A stretch of 64,000 nucleotides of DNA from Rhizobium bangladeshense (GTDB lineage: Bacteria; Pseudomonadota; Alphaproteobacteria; Rhizobiales; Rhizobiaceae). A program made the position numbers and the translations under genes. Shown one piece after another: positions 53,947 to 62,976 of this stretch. Location of the stretch: contig NZ_LYPL01000002.1 of the NCBI RefSeq assembly GCF_001662075.1, forward strand, positions 124,001-188,000, written 5' to 3'. The notes under the pieces are model-generated. The model searched no databases. It saw only the letters and a list, made by a program, of their open reading frames with translations, and was not told the DNA's origin. Numbering within the stretch: the first letter of the stretch is position 1; each line of letters starts with the position of its first letter.

Positions 53947-54669
53947 TTAAACTCGAATGATGTTGAGGCGCAGAGCGCTGACGACCGCCTGCGTTCTTGT
54001 CGTACATCCGAGCTTCTTGATCGCGCTGCCGATGTGATAGTTGACCGCATTTTCCGAGAGATCGAGAAGCTTTGCGATTTCTGCGCCCTTTCTTCCACCG
54101 GCCGTCAGCCTCAGGCAGTCCAGCTCGCTCGGCGTAAAGGCAATCGGCTTGTGTTTCTCGTTCAATGTCAGCTGTGAGAGCCGATCGTAGATCAACGTGG
54201 CGATAAACAGGATCTTTGCCATTTCGATCAAGCTGAAATTCCGGGACCCCGAAATCGACATCGCACCGCGTCCACCCGCGGCATCGTGAACAGGAAAATA
54301 AGCTCCCTTTTCCATGCCGTAACGGTGGAACAACTCGATGACCGTGGACTTTTTGCCTTCCCCGCGGTCGGTATTGATCGCTGCGACATCATAGTTGAAG
54401 GGGCTGGTCGATCTCAGCATCCGGCGGATGACGGGACTGTCGACCATCAGGTTGTAGGCGTCATAGTAATCCACCATCTCCGCCGGCCAATTGGTAATGA
54501 TCTTTGTCGCGCCGATCTCGACGACGTCGACGGTGGGGAGCGTCATGATCAGGAAAGCGGTCATTCCCAGCCCCTGAGTGAGACCCTTCACGTATTTGAA
54601 GACTTCGTAATGCGTATTGAAGCCCGCGGCGGCTTCCTCAATTCGATTGAACTCGGCATCGAGCTCCAT
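53947..54669 (-). CDS. LuxR-family regulator with autoinducer-binding domain (LuxR solo)
   Basis: A 240-residue protein; ATG 54669 has GGAG seven bases upstream. The N-terminal domain aligns with AHL-binding LuxR proteins (NWPAEMVDYYDAYNLMVDSPVI, residues 60-81). Against TraR, Tyr53 is Trp61, Trp57 is Met65, and Asp70 is Ser78 with Asp77 beside it; Tyr61 is kept as Tyr69. The C-terminal HTH is FTPSELDCLRLTAGGRKGAEIAKLLDLSENAVNYHIGSAIKKL. No luxI gene lies in the window. A perfect TTGCAC/GTGCAA dyad lies 83 bases upstream. Confidence 0.85.
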   Translation of the reverse strand: MELDAEFNRIEEAAAGFNTHYEVFKYVKGLTQGLGMTAFLIMTLPTVDVVEIGATKIITNWPAEMVDYYDAYNLMVDSPVIRRMLRSTSPFNYDVAAINTDRGEGKKSTVIELFHRYGMEKGAYFPVHDAAGGRGAMSISGSRNFSLIEMAKILFIATLIYDRLSQLTLNEKHKPIAFTPSELDCLRLTAGGRKGAEIAKLLDLSENAVNYHIGSAIKKLGCTTRTQAVVSALRLNIIRV

Positions 54670-55146
54670 GTCGTTTCTCCGATCGCCAGTCGCATCCGGC
54701 GGCTTAATTGCTGATATGCCGACCGAATCCGTTCGTGCCGATCGTCGATTTTTGCACGCTGGAAGTGCAATGCAAACATATCGCTGCAGAGGAATGGGCT
54801 TGCAATTGCCGGGAACGCGAAAATAAGGACCATTGATGCTTAACAAACAGTAAACGCGTCTTCTGATTTTTGGCGGGCTGACTGACCAAGAATTCCGTTC
54901 CGATTGAGGAATTCCGCGACGGGAGATTTCGCCTTAGCGTCGGAAATTCGTCAATGCTGTGCCATAACCCATTGGTTTTATCTTGTTTTTGTGTTTGGTC
55001 GCCCAGACGCCGTCGGCCCCGGGTACCGAACGGTCCGGTTAATGGATACTTAAAGAATTTAGCGGATTTTATTTTCGGGGTGCTTGTCCAGCGAGCCCGT
55101 CATGGGTCGGGCAATCGATCGTTTGGATCTGAGTTAGGGGAACAGC
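54670..55146. other. 477-base intergenic region between the LuxR and chemoreceptor genes
   Basis: It holds the control sequences of both divergent genes. A perfect dyad TTGCAC-N7-GTGCAA is at 54752-54770. Further right the sequence is AT-richer (54835-55080) without a gene. No small ORF with a good site was found. Confidence 0.55.
54752..54770. promoter_or_regulatory. Lux-box-like dyad TTGCAC-N7-GTGCAA
   Basis: A perfect 6-bp inverted repeat with a 7-base centre (19 bases total), 83 bases upstream of the LuxR start. The size fits a LuxR-type binding site; proposed autoregulation is inference. Confidence 0.5.
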
Positions 55147-56937
55147 ATGAAGAAAATAACATTGGGCTTCGGATCTGACGCCAAGGCCATATTGGCCGCG
55201 ATGAGCAGGTCACAGGCGATCATCGAATTCGACCTTACCGGCAAGATCTTGACGGCCAATGCCAATTTCTGTGCCGCGCTCGGCTACCAGCTGTCTGAGA
55301 TTGTCGGCCAGCACCACCGGATGTTCGTCGAGCCGGCAGAAGCCTCGTCGGCCGACTATCGCGAGTTTTGGGCAAAGCTCGGCCGCGGCGAGTTTGATCA
55401 GCGCCAATACAAGCGCCTCGGCAAGGGCGGCAGGGAAATCTGGATCGAAGCCTCCTACAATCCCGTCTTCAGTGGCGGAAAGCCGTATAAAGTGGTGAAA
55501 TTCGCGACCGATATCACCAAGCAGAAACTGCAGAGCGCCGAAGATGCCGGCAAGATAAACGCGCTGTCGCGCGCCCAGGCTGTTATCGAATTCACGCCGA
55601 AAGGAGAAATTCTGACAGCGAACGAGAATTTCCTGTCGGCGCTCGGCTATCAGCTTGCCGAGATCCAGGGCCGCCACCATTCCATGTTCTGCGAGAGCGC
55701 CTACGCAAACAGCGAGGATTATCGCCGGTTCTGGGAGCGCCTGGCAGCGGGTGAATTCGTGGCGGATGAGTTCCTGCGCATCGGCAAGGGCGGCAAAAGG
55801 ATCTACATCCAGGCCACCTACAATCCGATCCTCGACATGAACGGTAAGGTGTTCAAGGTCGTCAAATTCGCGACTGACGTGACTGCCCGCGTCAGCAATG
55901 TCGATCAGCTTGCGGCGTCTTTGATGGGGCTGGCCGGCGGCGATTTGACCCAGGAGGTCGCAACGCCATTCATTCCGACACTGGAAAGGCTGCGCACCGA
56001 TTTCAACGCTGCGGTCACCAAGCTGCGCACAGCGATGCAGGTCGTGGCTCAAAACGCGACCGGCATCGCTGCCAGCGCGCAGCAGGTTCGTTCAGCCTCG
56101 GACGATTTGTCGAAGCGTACGGAACAGCAGGCGGCTTCCGTCGAGGAAACCGCAGCCGCCCTTGAAGAGATCACCACAACGGTCTCCGATTCCAGCAACC
56201 GCGCCCAGGAAGCCGGCCAGCTTGTTCGAAGGACCCGCGAGAACGCCGAACGTTCCGGCGCGGTGGTGCGCAGCGCCGTCGATGCGATGGGCAAGATCGA
56301 GACATCGTCCGCAGAGATCGGCAACATCATCGGCGTCATCGACGAAATCGCCTTCCAGACCAATCTCCTGGCACTGAACGCGGGCGTCGAGGCGGCGCGC
56401 GCGGGCGATGCCGGCAAGGGTTTTGCGGTGGTCGCGCAAGAGGTTCGCGAGCTTGCCCAGAGATCGGCCAAGGCGGCAAAGGAGATCAAGGAGCTGATCG
56501 GGGCCTCCAACGAGCATGTGAAGAGCGGAGTGACGCTGGTCGGCGAAACCGGCAAGGCTCTCGAAGAGATCGTCGCCCAGGTTCAGCAGGTCAACAGCAA
56601 TGTTCTTGCGATCGTCGAGAGTTCAAAGGAGCAGGCGACGGGGCTGAAGGAAATCAACACCGCGGTCAACACCATGGACCAGGGCACGCAGCAGAATGCC
56701 GCCATGGTCGAGGAATCGACGGCTGCCGCACATAGCCTCGCCAAGGAAGCCGACGCGCTTTTCCAGCTGCTGGGCCAGTTCAATATCGGCGGCCCAGCCT
56801 CACGCCAGCAGCGCCCCGCCGTGGCAACTGCCGCTTCGAGGCCCGTCGCATCGGCGCCGCGGGCAATGGCTGCAAAAGTGGGCGCAGCCTTCCATGGCAA
56901 CGCGGCAGTCGCCGGCGGCGACTGGGAGGAGTTCTGA
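55147..56937 (+). CDS. Soluble chemoreceptor (MCP) with two PAS domains
   Basis: A 596-residue protein without TM segments. PAS 1 (about 20-125: [33 protein letters not shown]) and PAS 2 (about 140-250: [33 protein letters not shown]) are close duplicates, each followed by a PAC-like [16 protein letters not shown]-like helix pair follows, then the MCP signalling domain with [42 protein letters not shown]. The protein ends in DWEEF, the CheR/CheB-tethering pentapeptide form. Signal possibly redox, as PAS domains of this type bind haem or FAD; not shown. Confidence 0.92.
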   Translation: MKKITLGFGSDAKAILAAMSRSQAIIEFDLTGKILTANANFCAALGYQLSEIVGQHHRMFVEPAEASSADYREFWAKLGRGEFDQRQYKRLGKGGREIWIEASYNPVFSGGKPYKVVKFATDITKQKLQSAEDAGKINALSRAQAVIEFTPKGEILTANENFLSALGYQLAEIQGRHHSMFCESAYANSEDYRRFWERLAAGEFVADEFLRIGKGGKRIYIQATYNPILDMNGKVFKVVKFATDVTARVSNVDQLAASLMGLAGGDLTQEVATPFIPTLERLRTDFNAAVTKLRTAMQVVAQNATGIAASAQQVRSASDDLSKRTEQQAASVEETAAALEEITTTVSDSSNRAQEAGQLVRRTRENAERSGAVVRSAVDAMGKIETSSAEIGNIIGVIDEIAFQTNLLALNAGVEAARAGDAGKGFAVVAQEVRELAQRSAKAAKEIKELIGASNEHVKSGVTLVGETGKALEEIVAQVQQVNSNVLAIVESSKEQATGLKEINTAVNTMDQGTQQNAAMVEESTAAAHSLAKEADALFQLLGQFNIGGPASRQQRPAVATAASRPVASAPRAMAAKVGAAFHGNAAVAGGDWEEF

Positions 56938-56957
56938 GGCGGGTAGCGCTCCGCCTC
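56936..56957. terminator. Hairpin spanning the stops of two convergent genes
   Basis: GAGGCGG / CCGCCTC with an 8-base loop overlaps the MCP stop and the GDPD stop. It is followed by no long T-run, so it is a weak or bidirectional end signal. Confidence 0.4.
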
Positions 56958-57927
56958 ATTCCAGGAGCCGTCCGATCGTCTCGATCTCATTCGTCCAAAT
57001 GCCTGCCGCATAATTTTGCGGCAGTCGCGCCAACTGCGCGGGGTCGTCGATACCGGTGGAAAATTCACCGCCGTGATAAGGGCCGAGCACGAAAACCTCG
57101 GTGCCGGCATCCTGCATCCGGTTGAGGAAACGGTCCGGCCAGCCCCAGAGCCAGGGCGCGATATTGATCGGCACCAGCATCATCCGCTGCTGGCAAGTAT
57201 CCGGCAGCAGGCCGGTCCAGCCATAGCCGATATAGCCGGTGAGGCAGCCCTTCAGGCTCTGGCGCGAGGCCGTTTTGATATCAGGCACGCGTTGGCGGAT
57301 GACGTCGATCGGCGCGTCGCCGCCATAGACGATGATCTCAGCCCGTCGTGCCGTCGAAAGCCCGTTGAACACGCCGGCGAGCTTTTCGCCCTCGGAAGGA
57401 TCGCGGCTCTTGATGTTGATCAGGAAACGCCGATCCGGAAAGGTCGACAGCACTTGCGCCAGCGTCGGCATCATGCCGATGCCGCGGCCGCGAAAGGGAA
57501 AGCTCTTGCCGCCATCGGCGGTGTAGCCATAGCCGATGTCGAGCTTCTTCATGTCAGCCATCGCATGCTCGCGGGTGATGCCGTGCCCGTCGGTGCGGCA
57601 GTCGAGCGTCCAGTCGTGGAAGACGGCGAATTGCCCGTCCGTCGTCGGATGCACGTCGATCTCGACGATATCGGCGCCGGCGGCAAATCCTGCCTCCATC
57701 GAGCGAACCGTATTCTCGAGATAATCGTGTTTCGGCGGCAGCATGCGGCTCGCCGTGCAGGTGTCGTTTTTCAGATCGGTCTCGTCGAAGCGCTGGGCGA
57801 TGCCGCGATGGGCGAGCAGCACCGGCTTGCCCGGACGGTGCTCCGCCAAAAGGCTGGTATTGTTGAGGTAGATACCGGCCGCGGCGACCGCGAATGCGCC
57901 GGCGCAATAGAAAAGCCTCCTGCCCAT
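56956..57927 (-). CDS. Glycerophosphodiester phosphodiesterase, membrane-anchored or exported
   Basis: A 323-residue protein with GGGGGAG before ATG 57927. It has an N-terminal hydrophobic segment (RRLFYCAGAFAVAAAGIYL), so it is exported or anchored. The GDPD core shows LLAHRGIAQRFDETD, YLENTVRSMEAGFAAGADIVEIDVHPTTDGQFAVFHDWTLDCRTDGHG: His-Arg-Gly, Glu-Asn-Thr, Glu-Asp-His metal and catalytic residues. It hydrolyses glycerophosphodiesters to glycerol-3-phosphate. It converges with the MCP gene. Confidence 0.9.
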   Translation of the reverse strand: MGRRLFYCAGAFAVAAAGIYLNNTSLLAEHRPGKPVLLAHRGIAQRFDETDLKNDTCTASRMLPPKHDYLENTVRSMEAGFAAGADIVEIDVHPTTDGQFAVFHDWTLDCRTDGHGITREHAMADMKKLDIGYGYTADGGKSFPFRGRGIGMMPTLAQVLSTFPDRRFLINIKSRDPSEGEKLAGVFNGLSTARRAEIIVYGGDAPIDVIRQRVPDIKTASRQSLKGCLTGYIGYGWTGLLPDTCQQRMMLVPINIAPWLWGWPDRFLNRMQDAGTEVFVLGPYHGGEFSTGIDDPAQLARLPQNYAAGIWTNEIETIGRLLE

Positions 57928-58041
57928 ATTGCTCCCCCTGATTGCATCGAAGGATGCAACAGCTAAAAAGCGATTCTGGTTGTTCTTGGGCTGTTTTCCG
58001 GCTTTTCTATGCCGCCGCCTATAAACCCGAAAGGACTCGCC

Positions 58042-58839
58042 ATGGAACGACACGACGACGAGCTCATCCATTTCGAAGCCCAAGGCGCGGCCCCCTTGCC
58101 GCCGGCTGCAGTCGAAGGCCATGTCGGGCGCGAGGGCGCCCGCATCTGGTATGCGAGCTACGGCGCCGGGCCGGCCGTCATCCTGCTGCACGGCGGCCTC
58201 GGCCATAGCGGCAACTGGGGCTATCAGGTCCCGGCGCTGCTCGAGTGCGGCCGCCGCGTCGTGTTGATCGACAGCCGCGGTCATGGCCGCAGCACCCGCG
58301 ATGCCCGTCCCTATACCTATGAGCTGATGGCCGCCGACGTGCTTGCGGTCATGGACGAACTGCGCCTGGAACAGGCGGCATTCGTCGGTTGGAGTGATGG
58401 TGCCTGCATCGCGCTGATCCTTGCCGCGACGGCGCCGTCGCGTGTTGAGGGCGTCTTCTTCTTCGCCTGCAACATGGATCCGAGCGGCACACGGGAATTC
58501 GTTCCGACGCCGGTCATCGACCGATGCTTCAGCCGCCACGCCAAGGACTATGCGGCCTTGTCCGCGACACCGGACGATTTCAATTCCTTCGTCGAGGCGG
58601 TGAGCCTGATGATGCGCACCGAGCCGAACTATCAGGCGGACGACCTCGGCCGCATCCGCGTTCCGGTCGCGATCGTGCTCGGCGAACACGACGAATTCAT
58701 CAAGGCCGAACATGCCGAATATCTCGCCAGCAGCATTCCGAATGCGCAGATGATCTATTTGCCCGGCGTCAGCCATTTCGCGCCGCTGCAGCGTCCCGCG
58801 CAGTTCAACGCCGCAATTTTATCCTTCCTCGACGGGTAA
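58042..58839 (+). CDS. Alpha/beta hydrolase
   Basis: A 265-residue protein; ATG 58042 with AAAGGA upstream is preferred over an earlier in-frame ATG at 58009. Motifs: VILLHGGLGHSGNWGYQ, nucleophile elbow FVGWSDGACIALIL (Ser in G-W-S-D-G), Asp in LGEHDEFI and His in GVSHFAPL. The Gly-Trp-Ser-Asp-Gly elbow is typical of lactonase/hydrolase families of the BioH/3-oxoadipate enol-lactonase kind. Substrate unknown; cytoplasmic. Confidence 0.88.
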   Translation: MERHDDELIHFEAQGAAPLPPAAVEGHVGREGARIWYASYGAGPAVILLHGGLGHSGNWGYQVPALLECGRRVVLIDSRGHGRSTRDARPYTYELMAADVLAVMDELRLEQAAFVGWSDGACIALILAATAPSRVEGVFFFACNMDPSGTREFVPTPVIDRCFSRHAKDYAALSATPDDFNSFVEAVSLMMRTEPNYQADDLGRIRVPVAIVLGEHDEFIKAEHAEYLASSIPNAQMIYLPGVSHFAPLQRPAQFNAAILSFLDG

Positions 58840-58895
58840 GGTGATGAAGCTCGCTTCCTCTGGCCTCACGCCCTTTGGCCTCTATCTCTTGCTGC

Positions 58896-59906
58896 ATGAG
58901 AGCTGACGCGCTGCTTTATCCCGCCCCGGAAGGGCTCTATTGCCCGGAAGGCGGATTCTATGTCGATCCTGTGCGGCCGGTGGAACGGGCGCTCGTCACC
59001 CACGGCCATTCCGATCACGCCCGCCCCGGTCACGTGAACGTGCTCGCCACCCGCCAGACGCTCGACATCATGCGCTTGCGTTACGGCGACGGCTTCTGCG
59101 CCAACGAGCAGGCGGTCGGTTTCAATGAGGAGCTGCTGGTCAACGGCGTCAAGGTGAGCTTTCATCCAGCCGGCCATGTGCTCGGCTCGGCCCAGATCGC
59201 CATCGAGAGGAACGGCACCCGCATCGTCGTCTCCGGCGATTACAAGCGCCGCCCTGACCCGACCTGCGCACCCTATGTGCCGGTTGCCTGCGATGTCTTC
59301 ATCACCGAGGCGACCTTCGGCCTGCCGGTCTTCCATCATCCCGATCCGCTCGATGAGACCGGCAAGCTGCTGGCCTCGCTCCGGCAGTTTCCCGAGCGCA
59401 CCCATCTCGTCGGCGCCTATGCGCTGGGCAAGGCCCAGCGGGTCATCCGGCTGCTGCGCGATGCCGGTTACGGCGAACCGATCTATATCCACGGCGCCGT
59501 GGAAAAACTCTGCGATTATTACGTCGGGCAGGGCATCGATCTCGGCGAGCTGCTGCCTGCGACCATCGAAAGCAGCGAAAAATCCGCCTTCAAGGGCGCC
59601 GTTGTCATCGGCCCGTCCTCTGCCTTCGCCGATCGCTGGGCGCGCCGCTTCAACGAACCGCTGCCGGCTTTCGCCTCCGGCTGGATGATGGTGCGCCAGC
59701 GCGCCAAGCAGCTCGGCGTCGAATTGCCGCTCGTCATCTCCGATCATTGCGACTGGCCGGAACTGACCGAAACGATCCGCGAGCTGCACCCGGCCGAGGT
59801 CTGGGTGACCCACGGACGCGAGGAGGCGCTGGTGCGCTGGTGCCAATTGCAGGGCATCAAGGCGAAACCGCTGCATCTGGTGGGCTATGAGGATGAGGCG
59901 GATTGA
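58896..59906 (+). CDS. Ligase-associated DNA exonuclease (metallo-beta-lactamase fold)
   Basis: A 336-residue protein; ATG 58896 gives MRADALLYPAPEGLYCPEGGFYVDPVRPV, the usual start of the TIGR04122-type exonucleases. The metal motif is ALVTHGHSDHARPGH (HxHxDH), followed by SFHPAGHVLGSAQIAIE, VVSGDYKRR and SDHCDWPELTETI. It is a member of the ligase-associated exonuclease family that occurs with the ATP-dependent ligase that follows at 60162. The two are separated by about 255 bases of repeats but probably work together in DNA repair. Confidence 0.9.
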   Translation: MRADALLYPAPEGLYCPEGGFYVDPVRPVERALVTHGHSDHARPGHVNVLATRQTLDIMRLRYGDGFCANEQAVGFNEELLVNGVKVSFHPAGHVLGSAQIAIERNGTRIVVSGDYKRRPDPTCAPYVPVACDVFITEATFGLPVFHHPDPLDETGKLLASLRQFPERTHLVGAYALGKAQRVIRLLRDAGYGEPIYIHGAVEKLCDYYVGQGIDLGELLPATIESSEKSAFKGAVVIGPSSAFADRWARRFNEPLPAFASGWMMVRQRAKQLGVELPLVISDHCDWPELTETIRELHPAEVWVTHGREEALVRWCQLQGIKAKPLHLVGYEDEAD

Positions 59907-60069
59907 GATGAGCCGGAGAACGCGTCAAAACCCCGCCCCAACCCCTCCCCACAAGGGGGAGGGGCTTAACCTGCTGCGCCGTCCCGCCACAAAATCATCT
60001 CCGCGAACGCTTTGGTTGAAAGAAGGCAGAGCAGTGCCGCGAGTTAGCCCCTCCCACCTGTGGGGAGGG

Positions 60070-60150
60070 GTTGGGGAGGGGTCTTCTCCTCGCGAAGTTG
60101 GGGAGGGGCCTTCTTCTCGCCAAGTTGGGGAGGGGTTTTCCCCCGGAATG
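60070..60150. repeat. 27-base direct repeats in three units between exonuclease and ligase genes
   Basis: Units start at 60070, 60097 and 60124, each beginning GTTGGGGAGGGG; units 1 and 2 match nearly along their whole 27 bases, unit 3 in the first half. They are embedded in a GC-rich palindromic block (59930-60070). Confidence 0.75.
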
Positions 60151-60161
60151 CGGAGGCCAAT

Positions 60162-61787
60162 ATGAAAGCTTTCGCCGACCTCCTCGACCGTCTGGTCCTG
60201 ACTCCCAGCCGCAACGGCAAACTCAAGCTGCTGACCGACTATTTCCGCGATACGCCGGATCCCGACCGCGGCTATGGGCTTGCTGCGATCGCCGGCACGC
60301 TGGAGGTGCGCAACGTCAAGCCGGCCATGCTGCGTGAGCTGGTGCTGGAGCGCATGGACGAGGTGCTGTTCCGCTATTCCTACGACTATGTCGGCGATCT
60401 CGCCGAAACCATCTCGCTGGTCTGGGACAATGAGCGGGATATCGACCGCTCCGCCCTATCCCAGCCGCGCCTCGGCGAGGTCGTCACCCGCATGAACGGG
60501 CTCGGCCGCACCGAAGTGCGCGGCTATGTCCGCGACCTGCTCGACCGGCTGGATTCCTCCGGCCGCTTCGCCTTCATCAAACTTGCGACCGGCGCCATGC
60601 GCATCGGCGTCTCCGCCCGTCTTGCCAAGCAGGCGCTGGCCGATCTCGGCGGCAAGGACGTCACCGAGATCGAAACCCTCTGGCACGGCCTGCAGCCGCC
60701 TTACGAGACATTGTTTCAATGGCTGGCGGGCGCCGGCGAGAAGCCGGCGCTGGCGACACCGGCGATTTTCCATTCCGTCATGCTCGCCAATGCGGTGGAG
60801 GAAGGGGATCTTGCCGGCCTCGCCCCGGGCGACTACGCCGCCGAATGGAAATGGGACGGCATCCGCGTCCAGCTTTCCCGCTCCGGCGACCGGCGCAAGA
60901 TCTATTCCCGCTCCGGCGACGATATCTCCGGCGCCTTTCCCGATATTCTCGAGGCGATCAATTTTTCCGGCGTCGTCGACGGCGAGCTCTTGGTCGGCGG
61001 CACCGCCCGCTCCAACAGCCCGACCCGCACCTTCTCCGACCTGCAGCAGCGGCTGAACCGCAAGACGGTGACGGCGAGGATGCTCGACGACTACCCCGCC
61101 TTCATCCGCGCCTATGACCTGCTGTTCGACGGCGAGGAGGATATTCGCGGCCGCGCCTATGTCGATCGCCGCGAGCATCTGGCCGGGGTCATCGACCGCG
61201 CCCCCCATGACCGTTTCGATCTCTCGCCGCTCGTGCCTTTCTCGTCCTGGGAGGAGCTCGACGCTTTGCGCGCCGCGCCGCCCGATCCGGTTATCGAGGG
61301 CGTGATGATCAAGCGGCGCGACAGCATCTACCAGGCTGGCCGCATGAAAGGCCCCTGGTTCAAGTGGAAGCGCAATCCTTATAACGTCGATGCGGTGCTG
61401 ATGTACGCCCAGCGCGGCCACGGCAAGCGCTCGAGCTATTATTCCGATTTCACCTTCGGCGTCTGGGCCGAAGACGAGGACGGCGAGCAGTTGGTGCCGG
61501 TCGGCAAGGCCTATTTCGGTTTCACCGATGCCGAGCTCGAGCTGCTCGACAAGTTCGTGCGCAACAACACCACCGAGCGGTTCGGGCCGGTGCGGGCCGT
61601 GCGCGCCGACAGGGATTTCGGCTTCGTCGTCGAGGTCGCCTTCGAGGGGATCAATCGCTCGACGCGGCACAAATCGGGGGTGGCCATGCGCTTTCCCCGC
61701 ATCGCCCGCCTTCGCCCCGACAAGCCTCCCTACGAGGCCGACCGGCTGCGCACGCTGATCGCGATGATCGAGGCCAAGCCCGGGTGA
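60162..61787 (+). CDS. ATP-dependent DNA ligase (TIGR04120, cisplatin-damage-response type)
   Basis: A 541-residue ligase; ATG 60162 has GGAG seven bases upstream. The N-terminal about 200 residues form the DNA-binding domain; the nucleotidyl-transfer motif I is EWKWDGIRVQ (catalytic Lys), with VVDGELLVGG (III), GVMIKRR (IV), GPWFKWKR (V). The OB-fold follows with GVWAEDEDGEQLVPVGKAYFGF. It joins DNA ends in the cytoplasm using ATP. The preceding exonuclease is its usual partner. Confidence 0.93.
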   Translation: MKAFADLLDRLVLTPSRNGKLKLLTDYFRDTPDPDRGYGLAAIAGTLEVRNVKPAMLRELVLERMDEVLFRYSYDYVGDLAETISLVWDNERDIDRSALSQPRLGEVVTRMNGLGRTEVRGYVRDLLDRLDSSGRFAFIKLATGAMRIGVSARLAKQALADLGGKDVTEIETLWHGLQPPYETLFQWLAGAGEKPALATPAIFHSVMLANAVEEGDLAGLAPGDYAAEWKWDGIRVQLSRSGDRRKIYSRSGDDISGAFPDILEAINFSGVVDGELLVGGTARSNSPTRTFSDLQQRLNRKTVTARMLDDYPAFIRAYDLLFDGEEDIRGRAYVDRREHLAGVIDRAPHDRFDLSPLVPFSSWEELDALRAAPPDPVIEGVMIKRRDSIYQAGRMKGPWFKWKRNPYNVDAVLMYAQRGHGKRSSYYSDFTFGVWAEDEDGEQLVPVGKAYFGFTDAELELLDKFVRNNTTERFGPVRAVRADRDFGFVVEVAFEGINRSTRHKSGVAMRFPRIARLRPDKPPYEADRLRTLIAMIEAKPG

Positions 61788-61905
61788 GCCGATGGGCCTG
61801 CGCAACAATGACGCAGGGCGATATCTTCAACAGGATGTGTATTGGCGCCAGCGCGTTTTCCGGTGCAAAGCTTGTGGGCCGGGGAAATGATTTGGGTGCT
61901 GCGTC

Positions 61906-62829
61906 ATGAGCTCGCATGAACAAAATTCCTTTTTCCGGCAACGCCGTGCCGTGCTGTCGGGTCTTGCCGGCGCGCTCGTCCTGCCGCGTGTGGCGGCCGC
62001 TTTCGACGTCCCGGACGAGCCGCGTCTTGCCAGGCACGATTACGCCGAGATCCGCCGCCGCTTCCGCACGAAGCTCCTGCACAAGGGGCCGGCGCCCGAT
62101 AAATACGAACCGCTGACCGCACCTGCCGACGCCGAGAAGATCTTCTACCGTTCCGGCTATGGCGGCGAGCTCGAACTGGTCGCCTGGGTGTCGAAATACA
62201 AGCGCCAGCGCGCGGCCAAGCCGGCAGTGCTCTTCCTGCATGGTGGCAATGCCATGGGCATCGGCCATTGGCAGCTGATGAAGCCCTATATGGATGCCGG
62301 CTATGTGGTGATGATGCCGTCGCTGCGCGGTGAAAACGGCCAGAGGGGCAATTTCTCCGGCTTTTACGACGAGGTCGATGACGTTCTCGCCGCCACCGAT
62401 CGCCTGGCGCATCTGCCGGGCGTCGATCCCCAGCGCCTGTTCATCGCCGGCCACAGCATCGGCGGCACGCTGACCATGCTGACGGCGATGAGCACTCATA
62501 AATTCCGCGCCGCCGCGCCGATTTCCGGCAATCCCAATGCCTTCCGCTTCTTCAGCCGCTATCCCCAGGACATTCGCTTCGACGACAGCAATGCGCATGA
62601 ATTCGAGGTGCGTTCGGCGCTCTGCTACGCCCACAGCTTCAAATGCCCCATCCGGGTGGTTCACGGCACGGAGGAGGCGCATTTCAACGACCGCGCCGAC
62701 CTGCTCGCCCGCCGTGCCCGCGCCGCCGGCACCCATATCGAAACCGACACCGTCGCCGGCAACCACACCTCGGCGCTGCCGGCCGAGATCGAACAGAGCA
62801 TCCGCTTCTTCCACGGAGTGGCGGCCTGA
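61906..62829 (+). CDS. Tat-type exported alpha/beta hydrolase (S9 prolyl-oligopeptidase-like)
   Basis: A 307-residue protein. FRQRRAVLSGLAGALVLPRVAAA is a twin-arginine-like signal (R-x-R-R). The hydrolase core has AVLFLHGGNAMGIGHW, GVDPQRLFIAGHSIGGTLTML (nucleophile GHSIGG), VVHGTEEAHFNDR (Asp/Glu acid) and TVAGNHTSAL (His). The arrangement is that of S9-type peptidases or dienelactone-like hydrolases. Function in the periplasm unknown. A ribosome binding site is weak. Confidence 0.8.
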   Translation: MSSHEQNSFFRQRRAVLSGLAGALVLPRVAAAFDVPDEPRLARHDYAEIRRRFRTKLLHKGPAPDKYEPLTAPADAEKIFYRSGYGGELELVAWVSKYKRQRAAKPAVLFLHGGNAMGIGHWQLMKPYMDAGYVVMMPSLRGENGQRGNFSGFYDEVDDVLAATDRLAHLPGVDPQRLFIAGHSIGGTLTMLTAMSTHKFRAAAPISGNPNAFRFFSRYPQDIRFDDSNAHEFEVRSALCYAHSFKCPIRVVHGTEEAHFNDRADLLARRARAAGTHIETDTVAGNHTSALPAEIEQSIRFFHGVAA

Positions 62830-62976
62830 TTTTTCGGCGCGCCCATGGACCTGCAGCCAGAGGGCGGGTTCAAGCCTTCCTGATTTTTCCTTCCCGACAC
62901 CAGCCTCGCGCCAGCCGCGCATGCCATCGTCGCGGCAGATATCGCTGTCTCGCCGATCGTTGATAAGGGTGGTTCG

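Noticed and set aside
51744..54098. 784-codon open frame on the minus strand
   Set aside because: It lies wholly opposite a clear PAS-GAF-GGDEF-EAL gene; high GC in the third codon position opens the antisense frame. No motif, poor composition.
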